Assembly: GCA_950295325.1 (NCBI GenBank)
Contig: OX485808.1
Coordinates: 9,800,501-9,864,500, forward strand
Direction of reading: 5' to 3'
Origin: Polytrichum commune
Lineage: Eukaryota > Streptophyta > Polytrichopsida > Polytrichales > Polytrichaceae
Length of the DNA stretch: 64,000 nt
Positions 47,502 to 56,825 of the stretch are shown in pieces. Made by a program: the position numbers and the translations under genes. The first letter of the stretch is position 1. Each line of letters opens with the position of its first letter. The notes beneath the pieces were generated by a model. It had not been told where the DNA came from. It worked only from the letters and a program-made list of their open reading frames with translations, and did no database searches.

Positions 47502-48026
47502 TCACAGGGGCGCGTAGGCCGGAGCTACAACAGGATAGCCTTCCGGTGCAAATGCTCCTCCAGTCGGCCCGGGAACAGGATAGCCTTCCGGTGCAAATGC
47601 TCCTCCAGTCGGCCCGGGAACAGGATAGCCTTCCGGTGCAAATGCTCCTCCAGTCGGCCCGGGAACAGGATAACCCTCCGGTGCAGGTCCGGGTGCTCCG
47701 AAGAAACCATACTCTGCTGCAGGGCTGTACGCAGGACTGTACGCAGGGCCATAAGCAGGGACATAAGCAGGGCTATAAGCAGGGACATAAGCAGGGCTAT
47801 AAGCAGGGCTGTTACCACGGAAGTAGTATGGACTGTCGGCAGGAGGGTAGCCGGTTGGAGCTGCGGGAGGAGCCGGAGGGGAGCTCGTTGGAGGTAAGGG
47901 AGGAGCCGGAGGGCTCGCGTAATTAACTTGTGCGGAGCATTGCATTGCTAACCCCAGGAACATGCATACCGCTACAGATACCCAAACCATCATCACCATT
48001 GCTCGTGAATTCAAATTCAAAGCCAT
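47502..48026 (-). CDS. Secreted proline-rich extensin-like protein with PEGYPVPGPTGGAFA repeats
   Basis: Encodes 174 residues from the ATG at 48026, chosen because it places a signal peptide at the N-terminus (V-M-M-V-W-V-S-V-A-V-C-M-F-L-G-L core, cleavage likely before Q-V-N-Y). The frame is open further upstream only from a non-ATG codon. The mature chain starts with S-P-P-A-P-P-L-P-P, continues with repeated S-P-A-Y and V-P-A-Y units, and ends with three copies of the 15-residue P-E-G-Y-P-V-P-G-P-T-G-G-A-F-A plus a partial fourth. At DNA level these are near-identical 45-bp tandem repeats. Tyr-Pro spacing suggests a cross-linkable cell-wall structural protein of the hydroxyproline-rich class. 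No catalytic domain. CT-rich sequence lies at 47418-47432 downstream. Confidence 0.7.
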   Translation of the reverse strand: MALNLNSRAMVMMVWVSVAVCMFLGLAMQCSAQVNYASPPAPPLPPTSSPPAPPAAPTGYPPADSPYYFRGNSPAYSPAYVPAYSPAYVPAYGPAYSPAYSPAAEYGFFGAPGPAPEGYPVPGPTGGAFAPEGYPVPGPTGGAFAPEGYPVPGPTGGAFAPEGYPVVAPAYAPL

Positions 48027-49053
48027 TGTGATGATGATCGACGATTCAAGCTTCGGTCCAGAACTAATATTGATCAAATGTTGCAGTACTATCCAGATGC
48101 GATCTAACACTAGCTCAGATCCGACTAGAGGTAGGAGATTCAAAGAAGCACTGTATGTACTACAAATTTTTTTGTTGTTGAATGATATTCCAGCCTCTGC
48201 TTTTAGATCTGTAGCGATCTTTGATCAAGCTGATGTGATGAAAGATTGCTTGCGCCAGAAATCAAATGCCGTAACAGCTACCTCACAGGAGATTCAAAGA
48301 ACTACTGCTAAGTATTACTGCAGGAAAGTTGGTGTCGTTGAATAATCCAGCTACAGCCTGCTTTGAAGTCCGTAACGAGCGAGGCTAAGTTCTGAAAAGT
48401 GTAAGTTCATGAGTTCGATCTTTCAGAACTCATGCCAGAAGATGTTGAGGACGATTTTGTAAATGATTTTGATGTGTGAGGTCGGTTTTAAATTGAAGGT
48501 GGGTTAAGTGCTTGATCTATCGGAGTTTCGGAGAAGTAAGTCATGCGTTCGATCATGGGTAAGCTGCGATCATGGGTATGCTGCGCGCCGCCCAAACTCG
48601 TGGGAGGTGAATGAGGTAGCAACTGTTATAGTATTAATTCTGTTGAAATGACTTTCGGACTGGGCAGTTTCTCCGTAAGCTGTGTGTGGGTACGTACTAG
48701 ATGCAACTAAAAAACAATAATTCATCAGGTTATATCTGAATCCATGGATTTGAGGTGCTGTACTACTATAATCATCCGGGCATGTGTTTCGATCAAATTT
48801 GTTTTAATAAGTCTGACGGACTACGCACAGCCTGTAGCAACACAAAGCTTACAAACGTCTGTATTGTAGAGTATGTACCATCAAAGTACTTCAAATACGG
48901 TGTATTATGCATTACCTTCCTTATTAAGAAGGCGCGTTTAACTTAAGCACCTCCCCCAATAAAGTTTGGGGTACTTTTAAGCTTACCATTTTTCGGCAAT
49001 TTGGTGGGAATCATCAGCTGGCTTACATTTAGCATTTACCGACTGGAAATTCA
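48027..49053. other. Upstream flank of the Pro-rich gene; no other gene seen
   Basis: A presumed promoter and leader for the minus-strand Pro-rich gene lie at the left of this stretch. Two short GATCATGGGTA-like direct repeats occur near 48550-48580. Nothing else is recognisable. Confidence 0.4.
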
Positions 49054-50267
49054 GGGCCACTTCACACACGAGACTGACAGCCCGTGACCATTACACTTCA
49101 AGCACTCCCATTGGTGGAAAAAGCAGAGCCGGTCTAAGGGCCAAGTTCCATGTACCGGTCCCGGTTTCCGATGGGTGAGAAACGGGTGACATCATCCAAA
49201 AAATGGGTGATGTCACCCGTTTTTTGGAAGGGTACTTCTATGTGGGGTGCCGGTTTATTGGGATTTCCTACTTTCTAACTAAATTTGGTGATACGTAAGA
49301 CATGACACTTTATGAAGGTGACCGGCAATAGAGGTCATCCTCATTGAACTTTTCATATTTGATTTGCACATCAATTTCCTTACCCCTAATTGATAATTTA
49401 ATTATCAATATAACTACTACATAAAATGAAATAATTATGTGTTTATTTTAAGGGAATTTAACTGTAACACCTAAATGATACCAAAATATAAATTTTAATA
49501 ATATAAATTTTAATAATAATAATAATAATAAATTGTTGAAATTTAGTACCCTAGGCGACCGGCCGATCCGGTCACCATAGCTCTCTAACCGGCACATGTC
49601 CTTCACGTTACCGTTAGGACCGCCGGTCCTTTGGCACCCGTTCTTCCACAACACAAAACGTGGGACACCCATCCATGGGGGGTACCGGTCTTTGGGTGAG
49701 AGGGATGGGCACATGGCACCACCCTCTTTTCACTGGCCCACCCATTTATTTCAAAAAAAACGGACCGGGACCGGTACATGGAACTTGGCCCTAAGTTCGC
49801 TTCACACTACGCTTGTGGGACCAACAGAGTATGTGAATGCAAGATGGAAGAAGAGAAACTTCGGTCTCCGTTAGGAGGCCGATGTGAATGAAGTGTGTGT
49901 TCGTTAAATGCAAGATGGATGTAAAGTCTACATGATTTCCTACATGGCATCGAATGGATCGTGTTTCATGGTCACTTGGACTATTTTCAAAAACCGCCTC
50001 TTGGAGGTAGGCCTAACACAAAATCAGGAGAACCATGGCACTCCAAACACTCATAATTGTTGATTTATTAGGTTTTATCACGTGTGAAGACCCACATGGA
50101 TAGAAACTCATTGAAATAGTATTTGGTTGAGGGCCCGGTCACATACAATTTCACACTACACTTGAGGATCCGTGACCACACTCCATGATTTTGGAGGTGT
50201 CTTCGGACGGCCTTTGGACACTCACAATTTTACGGTCACGACTCTTGGCTCGTGTGTGAAGTGGCCC
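49054..50267. mobile_element. GGGCCACTTCACAC MITE interrupted by a second MITE
   Basis: The left end is GGGCCACTTCACACACGAGA and the right end GTGTGTGAAGTGGCCC. TCA flanks both sides (49051-49053 and 50268-50270). The internal sequence is the same unit as in 50857-51367. An independent element at 49138-49791 splits it. Without the insert the length is about 557 bp. It is non-coding and Harbinger-like. Confidence 0.85.
49138..49791. mobile_element. Nested Harbinger-like MITE (GGGCCAAGTTCC ends)
   Basis: Perfect 28-bp inverted ends begin GGGCCAAGTTCCATGTACCG. TAA flanks both sides (49135-49137 and 49792-49794). Length is 654 bp. The middle is AT-rich with a TAA repeat near 49504-49530 and no convincing ORF. 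It shares the GGGCC start with the host MITE and with the autonomous element at 51794, but otherwise its termini differ, so it is a separate family. Confidence 0.9.
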
Positions 50268-50270
50268 TCA

Positions 50271-50853
50271 GTAAGAAGGGGCAATATAATTACCTAAGTT
50301 TGCAATTCAGGCATCTCATGGGTTAGTGCAGGGTGGTTTAAATTGATAAAGTATTATATTGGAGAGAATATTCCTCTTCGGTGCCAGTTGGGTGAATGTT
50401 CACAACACCCACCGAATTCGAGTATATTGTGATTCCATTGGATGCAATGACTAAAGTATTGGGACGAGTCTCTAGAATTTTATATATCTGTTTTATTTAT
50501 CAGCCGTTGGACTGACTGCCGAGTTTACCGACACCCGCAAGTTATGTAAATCTGGCATTCACATTTTTGAGGAATTCAACTGATGTTACACTATAGCCTG
50601 CCAAGTTACTGTAGTTTCAACTGTTACTACACAACTATTTTCTTATGAATATGATATTTAAACTTAGAATATGGCATGATTGTTTCGGTGTGGACTTTGA
50701 AGAAGCCCGAGTCCTCCTTGTATCTTGCATGTTGTATCACAGGGTTGTTTAACTTACGTATAATACACAGAATGACAGTTCTGAGTCTTCTGAGTTGTCC
50801 TACACTGCACATGATAACTTAAACAGTGTGGACTTATAATATATAGTGTGATA
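50271..50853. other. No gene seen
   Basis: Short spacer between MITEs, without a supported gene or repeat. Confidence 0.4.
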
Positions 50854-50856
50854 TTA

Positions 50857-51750
50857 GGGCCACTTCACACATGAGACTGAGAGCCCGTGACCATTACACT
50901 TCAAGCACTCTCATTGGTGGAGAAGGTGGAGAAGGTGGAGACGGTCCAAGTTCACTTCACACTACGCTTGAGGGACCAACGGAGTATGTGAATGCAAGAT
51001 GGGTGTAACGTCTACATGGATTCCTACATGGTATCGAATGGATCATGTTTCATGGTCACTTGGACTATTTTCAAAAACGACCTCTTGGAGGTAGGCCTAA
51101 CACAAATTTAAACCGGGAGACCATGGCACTCCGAATGCTCACAACCGTTGGTTTATTCTATTTTATCATGTGTGAGGATCCACGTGAATGGAAATTCATT
51201 GAAATAGTATTTGGTTGAGGGCCCGGTCACACATGGCTTCACACTACACTTGAGGATCCGTGATCATACTACATGATTTTGGAGGTGTGTTGGGACGGCC
51301 TTTGGACACTTTCTTGCGGCTATTACAATTTTATGGTCACGGCTCTTGGCTTGTGTGTGAAGTGGCTCTGAGGGCCTGTAACCATTGCACTTCAAGCACT
51401 CTCATTGGTGGAAAAGGTGACGCCGGTTCAAGTTCGCTTCACACTACGCTTGAGGGACCAACAAAGTAAGTAAATGCATGATTGATGTAAAGTCTACATG
51501 GATTCGTACATGACATCAAATGGATAATGTTCCATGGTCGATTGGACCATTTTAAGAAACTTCTTCTTGGAGGTAGGCCTGACACAAAACTGGGAGAGCA
51601 TTGCACTCCAAAATATCACAACTGTTGATTTATTATATTTTATCATGTGTGAAGACCTCGCATGGATAGAACTCCATTGAAATAGCATTCGGTTGAGGGC
51701 CCATGACCATACTACATGGTTTTGGAAGTGTCTTGGGATGGCTCTTGAAG
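50857..51750. mobile_element. Tandem pair of GGGCCACTTCACAC MITE units
   Basis: The first unit, 50857-51367, has the left end GGGCCACTTCACACATGAGA (TTA before it) and the right end GTGTGTGAAGTGGCTC. A second unit in the same orientation follows at once, from about 51368, starting inside the family sequence (its first ~22 bp are missing), and becomes unrecognisable near 51750. The two share blocks such as TTGAGGGACCAAC and CTTGGAGGTAGGCCT. Confidence 0.75.
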
Positions 51751-51790
51751 GTAGGCCTGACGAAATTTGTGGCGGGGGTTTGGGTTACAC

Positions 51791-51793
51791 TAA
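51791..51793. repeat. TAA target-site duplication, left
   Basis: TAA directly before the left terminal repeat of the Harbinger element; the partner is at 56820-56822. Confidence 0.9.
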
Positions 51794-52853
51794 GGGCCGC
51801 TTTACACCTAGAGGCCGGGCCAATTTGTTGTGTAAGAGGCTTGAAATCCTCGCTTGTGATTGGTCAAAAGGCTGAAATCGGCCCGAACCCCTTTACACCT
51901 AGAGGCCGGGCCGATTTGGTGGTATGAATTTTTTAATCAAAAAATGGATGGTCTGACACGGCCCGAGCTCACTCAAATGGGTACACCGAAAATGGAAGGC
52001 CAATTCATGGCCTAGGGGCCAATGTCATATTTTAATAAAATATATTTTTTCTAATAAAATATATATTTTTTCAGCAAAACAGCTTGTGAGCCCAAAATGG
52101 TGCCCACATGTGGTGATTAACTCTTCGAAACCAATTTTAGTTTGACTTTGATGTGTTATGATTATTCACAAAACATAAAAAGAGTGAAGTGTGGTGTGGA
52201 TTTAAGTTTAGGCATTAGAATGTGTGGTGTAATTATTTCAAGGTTTGATTTCAATAAGAGGATGCCTTGATTATGTGAGTAGTAGGTAAGGTGAAGCAAG
52301 GTGAGCTCCGCGGGTTAAATGCCCACTTTTGGATCCACCTTGGTAGTTTAGGAAGAAGGAAGCTTGGTGGATGGGGATTAGTCCCTACTTTGGAGGAGAG
52401 GGTTAAAGGATTGTGATTGGAGGTGCTAATCCTCTCACCCTATCCTCACCTCTCTCTCCCTCTCTCCCTCTTTGCTACTTAAGGTGTTCTTTCTCTCATT
52501 TGCCTCTCTCTCCATCAAGCGCTCTCAAGGGAGCAAGCTCTTAAGAGCTTGAGCCACGTGTGTGGGTCATTAGTTTTAGTGAAGTTAAGTAGTTAAGCTC
52601 TCCCTCTCAAATCCTCTCAAGGGGAGCGAGCTCTTAGAGTTTGAGGCTTATGTGTGGATTAGTTAGTTATAGTGAAGTTAGGAAGTTAATCCCTCTTATG
52701 AGTAAGGGAAGCTTAGAGTCATTGGACTAAGCTCATGAGTAGTGGTTAGATTGGACTAATTTAGTGGGAGGTGTGCATTCATTAGTTAAGAGGCTTAGAT
52801 GAGCAATTGATTAAGCACTAGAGTTGAAATTAGTTTGGTGTTGATTTCATCAA

Positions 52854-53105
52854 CTGTTGCCGGGACTGCTGGTCCAGGGGCCTCCCAAGGCTCAACTGCT
52901 GCCAGGACTGCTTAGTCCAGGGCCTCCAAGGCTCAACTGCTACCGGGACTGCTTAGTCCAGGGGCCTCCCAAGGCTCAACTGCTGCCGGGACTGCTAGTC
53001 CAGGGGCCTCCCAAGGCTCAACTGCTGCCGGGACTGCTTAGTCCAAGGCCTCCCAGGCTCAACTGCTGCCGGGACTGCTAGTCCAGGGGCCTCCCAAGGC
53101 TCGTT
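52854..53105 (+). repeat. Six ~42-bp tandem repeats in the Harbinger leader
   Basis: The unit is CAACTGCTGCCGGGACTGCT, then AGTCCAGGGGCCTCCCAAGGCT, with small indels between copies. GC-rich, upstream of the Myb/SANT gene. An in-frame reading over it is Pro/Leu-rich but contains no domain, and unit-length indels break the frame. Confidence 0.85.
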
Positions 53106-53884
53106 ATCTCAGTAGCCGAAAGGGCCGAGACCAGCTCATTGAAGTGGTGAAAGCGAAGGTCAACTTTAAGGGAACCTGGATGGTTGGTTTAAGCTGGGTT
53201 ACCGAGGAATGGGTTTAAGGGCCTAAAGCTTAGCCCAAATCGAACATTATCACTAAAACTAAGCATAGGGCAAGTTATGCATTTTAGATTATTCTAGTGC
53301 ATATGTAAGTTTTAGACTTATTAGGCTAGGTAGTGTGAGGTGTGGCTTGCTAGTAAATGTAATTGGGGTGGACTAGTAAGAACAGTGTTTTTGAACACTC
53401 GCATCTTATTGGGCAAATAAATCACTTGCATTATTAATGGAGAAGGTGGATGACCCCCGCGATGACGAGACAAAGGAGGTTAGGCCAAAGGTTGCGAGGG
53501 GATGTGTTTAAAGGCATGTGTGGCCATGGCCGCGGGTTGGACTCTTGAGAAAACCAACTCTAGCACAAGCCAAGAGGCCAACATTAATAAAGTACAATGA
53601 GTGAGACAATACATGTTCATTTGGACATGAAAATTACCTTGCACATGGTTCAATGTTGTAATAGATAAATGTGATTCTCAAAGTCATCACCTGGACTAGG
53701 ACGCTTAAGGGTGGTGGATTTGGCCTCACACAGCTCCGTTGGATTATGTGGAAATCTGAACGGCTCTTATGGTTCATCGTGACTTCATCCTCTCATCTCT
53801 TCTCTCTCTCTCTTTTCTTTAGAGTTTTTCTTGCTGATTTTTTTTTGCGCTTGCAAGATTGTTGTTACCGTTTGTAGAGTTAGC

Positions 53885-55136
53885 ATGGAGGGGTCTTTAG
53901 AGAGGAGTGGATGGAATTCTAGTGAAGTGTATGAGGCGATGCAAAGGTATCAAAGTGCTGAAGCTTATGTTTTCCAACCCTATCAAGCTCCTCTACAAGA
54001 ACATGGAGGTAGTGTAGGGGTTCCCGAATTTTTTCAACCACTTTGTGGAAATCATATTTCTCCTCCGCCTCCATTGATTATAGACATGTGTGCAAGTAAT
54101 TTGAAGAGAAAGGCTACGGAAGATATTGGGGATGAGGATGTCCAGATTTTAGCTCCTTTAGCACCGAAGAAAAAAGAAATCGCAACTTCAAAAAAGCCTC
54201 GGAAAAAGAACGTGAAGGAGGTGGAAGAAGATGAAGAACTCGGATCAAAGAACTAGAGGGATCGCGATGTGGAGACAATGATTGCAATGCGCGGTGAGAT
54301 GGAACCTGAATTTTTGAAGAACGCAAAGAAACAAGGTAAGATTTTTGCAACCCTAAAATTTTTGAAAAAAAAAATTCTGATTTCAGATTTGGCCAATTTG
54401 GCCTTTTTAAAGGCCTTGGCCTTAGCCCCCCCCTTTCCCCCCCAATGCTTGGGTCAAGCCTTGGGAGAGCAAGTTGTGGGTGCTAAGGTTTGATCCCTCC
54501 ACCTCTCACACGCGAGAAGAGGTATCCATCGGAGTACCAACTCTACATTCATTTCCACCGTGTCCACTTTGTTTCATATGTAGTAATTAAATTAGAATCA
54601 TTTCTGTAATTTATCGTCCTTATAACGCTCTCATGTTATGTGCAGGGGTGGATACATGGTTGAAATTGCATGCTCGTCTACTTGCAGTAATTCCTGGATT
54701 GAATTGAACTTCCGAGGGTTGCAAAAAAAAATTCAATACCTTATACAAGTTGTACAAAGAAGACAAGCTGGCAAATGGAATTTCAGGATCAGATCGTCAT
54801 GCTTGTAAGTTCTATGATTATTTTGATCAGTGGTGGCATCAAACTGGAACTGTAATGAAGCATGTGACAGCATCCGCTAGCGATTCTGTTAGTGTTGAAG
54901 ACAACACTACAGGCAATGAGAATGATTTTCATTCAAATGATACTCCAATTCCATCTATGACAGCGACTCCAAATTCAACAATCAAAGTGGACAAGAGGAA
55001 TTTTCAAGAGCGATGCTATGGAGTTTTTATACAAATGGCCGAAAACAGTTCAATCATGGTGAAGAATTTTGAGAAAACAAATACTTTATTAGAAAGGGTA
55101 GACCGACAGATAAATAGGCTTATAGACAAACTTTAG
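53885..55136 (+). pseudogene. Harbinger Myb/SANT-like DNA-binding protein, two stops
   Basis: This is the second protein of PIF/Harbinger elements, which binds element ends and helps bring the transposase to the nucleus. Exon 1 runs from the ATG at 53885 to 54335, the intron is 54336-54645 (GTAAG...GCAG, phase 1), and exon 2 ends at 55136. The first part is acidic/basic low complexity with a K-K-P-R-K-K nuclear-signal-like stretch. The trihelix-like domain follows (V-E-T-M-I-A-M-R, then L-H-A-R-L-L-A-V, then C-K-K-K-F-N-T-L-Y-K-L-Y). Stops interrupt it at 54254-54256 (TAG, where the family usually has the first Trp of the domain) and 54705-54707 (TGA, at a position that could have been Arg CGA). 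The frame is otherwise intact, so inactivation looks recent. Confidence 0.8.
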
Positions 55137-55138
55137 AA

Positions 55139-56551
55139 CTAATCCTCTTCTGAATCAGATGCATCATGGTTACGAGGGAAGAGAAATTTTCCCTCCATCC
55201 TCAAATGGGCTTCCCAAAAAGATTGAGCTAGTAATTCATGTGCTTGTGTTGCTTGTACCAGCAAGTTTTTAATCTTTATTTCTTTGTCTTTTTTTGTTTC
55301 GACAACCTCCGCACTTTCATCTTCATCTTCTCCTAAATCTTCAAATGCATTTACCACAGTTTCTTCAAGGTCTTCAATTTGCATAGTTTCTGCTTCAACC
55401 TCGTCCATTTTCAAGTACCTCCTCATCTCTTTTGCAGCTTGTGTAGCTGCCATAAATATATCTACATTTTCTAGCTGTCCAAGTTGATTTGTACTCTCTC
55501 TATGCATGATTATTTCTCCTTATTTTGCCCATTCATCATCAAATTTGTCTCGGTGTATTATGCACAAGTTGTGAAGACAAATGCAAGTAGTAACCAAATT
55601 AGGTACATGTCGGAGAGGCATGTCAATTCTTTTCAATAGTATCCTCCACCTCCCTTTCAATATGCCAAAAGCTCTATCTACTGCCATTCTTGTTGATGAT
55701 TGGATGAAATTCCAATGCGCCTTTGCTCTAAGTAATTCATCTTTTTCACCTTTAAAAGGAGAGTAGAACCATGGTCTCATTGGATAAGCAGCATCACCCA
55801 TAAGTTTGTAAGGTAATAGCTCACATTTCATCATTTTTTTCCCAATATCTGAATTTTGGAACAAAGTCCAATCATGGCAACGCCCAGCCCATCCAAAATC
55901 ATAATCCCAAAACCTACATTTGCTATCCACTACATCTTGAAGTAGAGCTGAATAAAAACTTTTTCTACAATAATATGAAGTAGGATCTATAGGAGGGGCA
56001 ATGATAGGTATATGACTACCATCAACCGCTCCAATAATATAAGGTAATCCCCTAAGCTCCTCAAACTCGGCTGCAATTCTATTCAATGTAGCTTTAGATT
56101 GTTTCTCAATTACTAGTGGTTTTAAATGTTTTTCAATTGCTGCACAAAACTCCCTTACAATGATAGATGCAGTACTTTCATGAATTCCATAAGTTTCAGC
56201 ACAACCGCGTAATGAATTACCACTACTAAGTCTATTAAAAGAAAGAGCAATCCGGTTTCTAAGAGGAATGGATGCTCTGAAATTTGTATCCTTACGACTT
56301 AATGATGGAGATAAGACACCGCACAAATAATCAAAAGTTTCGGGAAGTAACCTTGTATGTTGTTTGAATAACTTAACCGAGTAACATCCAAATAACAATC
56401 TATCCGCAAAAATAGTACTCCAATCATACATCCAAATACTCCGTGTCCTCCTAGACGTACTACTCTCCACAACCATCGTAGCAAAAACGATTGTCATAGC
56501 AGCATAATGATCATGCAAAGCAATTTTTTGCAAAATTGCAACAACCGCCAT
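55139..56551 (-). pseudogene. HARBI1-type DDE transposase with early stop
   Basis: The frame from the ATG at 56551 to the TAA at 55520-55522 gives 343 residues of a nuclease of the DDE_Tnp_4/HARBI1 type. Catalytic positions: Asp177 in G-A-V-D-G-S-H, Asp227 in R-C-H-D-W, and the third position in V-D-R-A-F-G-I-L-K-G-R-W, where Asp292 replaces the usual Glu. The G-D-A-A-Y-P block is at about 252-257. After the TAA the same frame continues for 126 more codons (four, then an ATG-started 122-residue acidic tail to 55139), so the stop probably truncates a longer C-terminus. A second ATG at 56612 opens a Met-Asp-Glu-Arg-Arg-Arg start, typical of plant relatives, in a frame shifted by one base. With these lesions I call it a likely pseudogene, though the core could still fold. 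Confidence 0.75.
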
Positions 56552-56819
56552 AACATCGCACGGCCATGAAGAACACAAGAGCAACTAAAATCTTCCGTCT
56601 ACGTTCATCCATCTTGTACAAATGACAATGAAAAGAAAGAAAGAGGGGCTGAAATTTTCCTAAATTTATTGAATCGGCTTGGCTTCTTGGCCCGAGGGCC
56701 TTTACATATGGGAAAATTGGCCCCCATTATAATCTTATTATAATGTGTAGTAGAGGCCGGCCTCCAACCCAAAAAAGGCTCAAATTTTGTGCAATCGGCC
56801 TCTAGGTGTAAAGCGGCCC

Positions 56820-56822
56820 TAA
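56820..56822. repeat. TAA target-site duplication, right
   Basis: TAA directly after the right terminal repeat of the Harbinger element. Confidence 0.9.
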
Positions 56823-56825
56823 GGG

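Larger units (their letters stand above)
51794..56819. mobile_element. PIF/Harbinger transposon, structurally complete, genes broken
   Basis: The 5,026-bp element has perfect 24-bp inverted ends, beginning GGGCCGCTTTACACCTAGAG, at 51794-51817 and 56796-56819, bounded by TAA duplications. It carries the two genes expected of this superfamily in convergent orientation: a Myb/SANT-type protein (plus) and a HARBI1-type DDE transposase (minus), whose reading frames end 2 bp apart. A 22-bp piece of the left terminus (CTTTACACCTAGAGGCCGGG and two more bases) recurs 91 bp inside, at 51891-51912. About 2 kb of leader with a tandem repeat precedes the Myb gene. Perfect ends suggest recent or still cross-mobilised movement; both genes contain stops. 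Confidence 0.93.

Noticed and set aside
47441-47926. 161-codon frame antisense to the secreted Pro-rich gene
   Set aside because: It mirrors the 45-bp repeats, has no signal peptide or domain, and the opposite strand has a signal peptide and wall-protein composition.
52854-53105. CRISPR-like array
   Set aside because: The units are contiguous tandem repeats without unique spacers, within a plant transposon.
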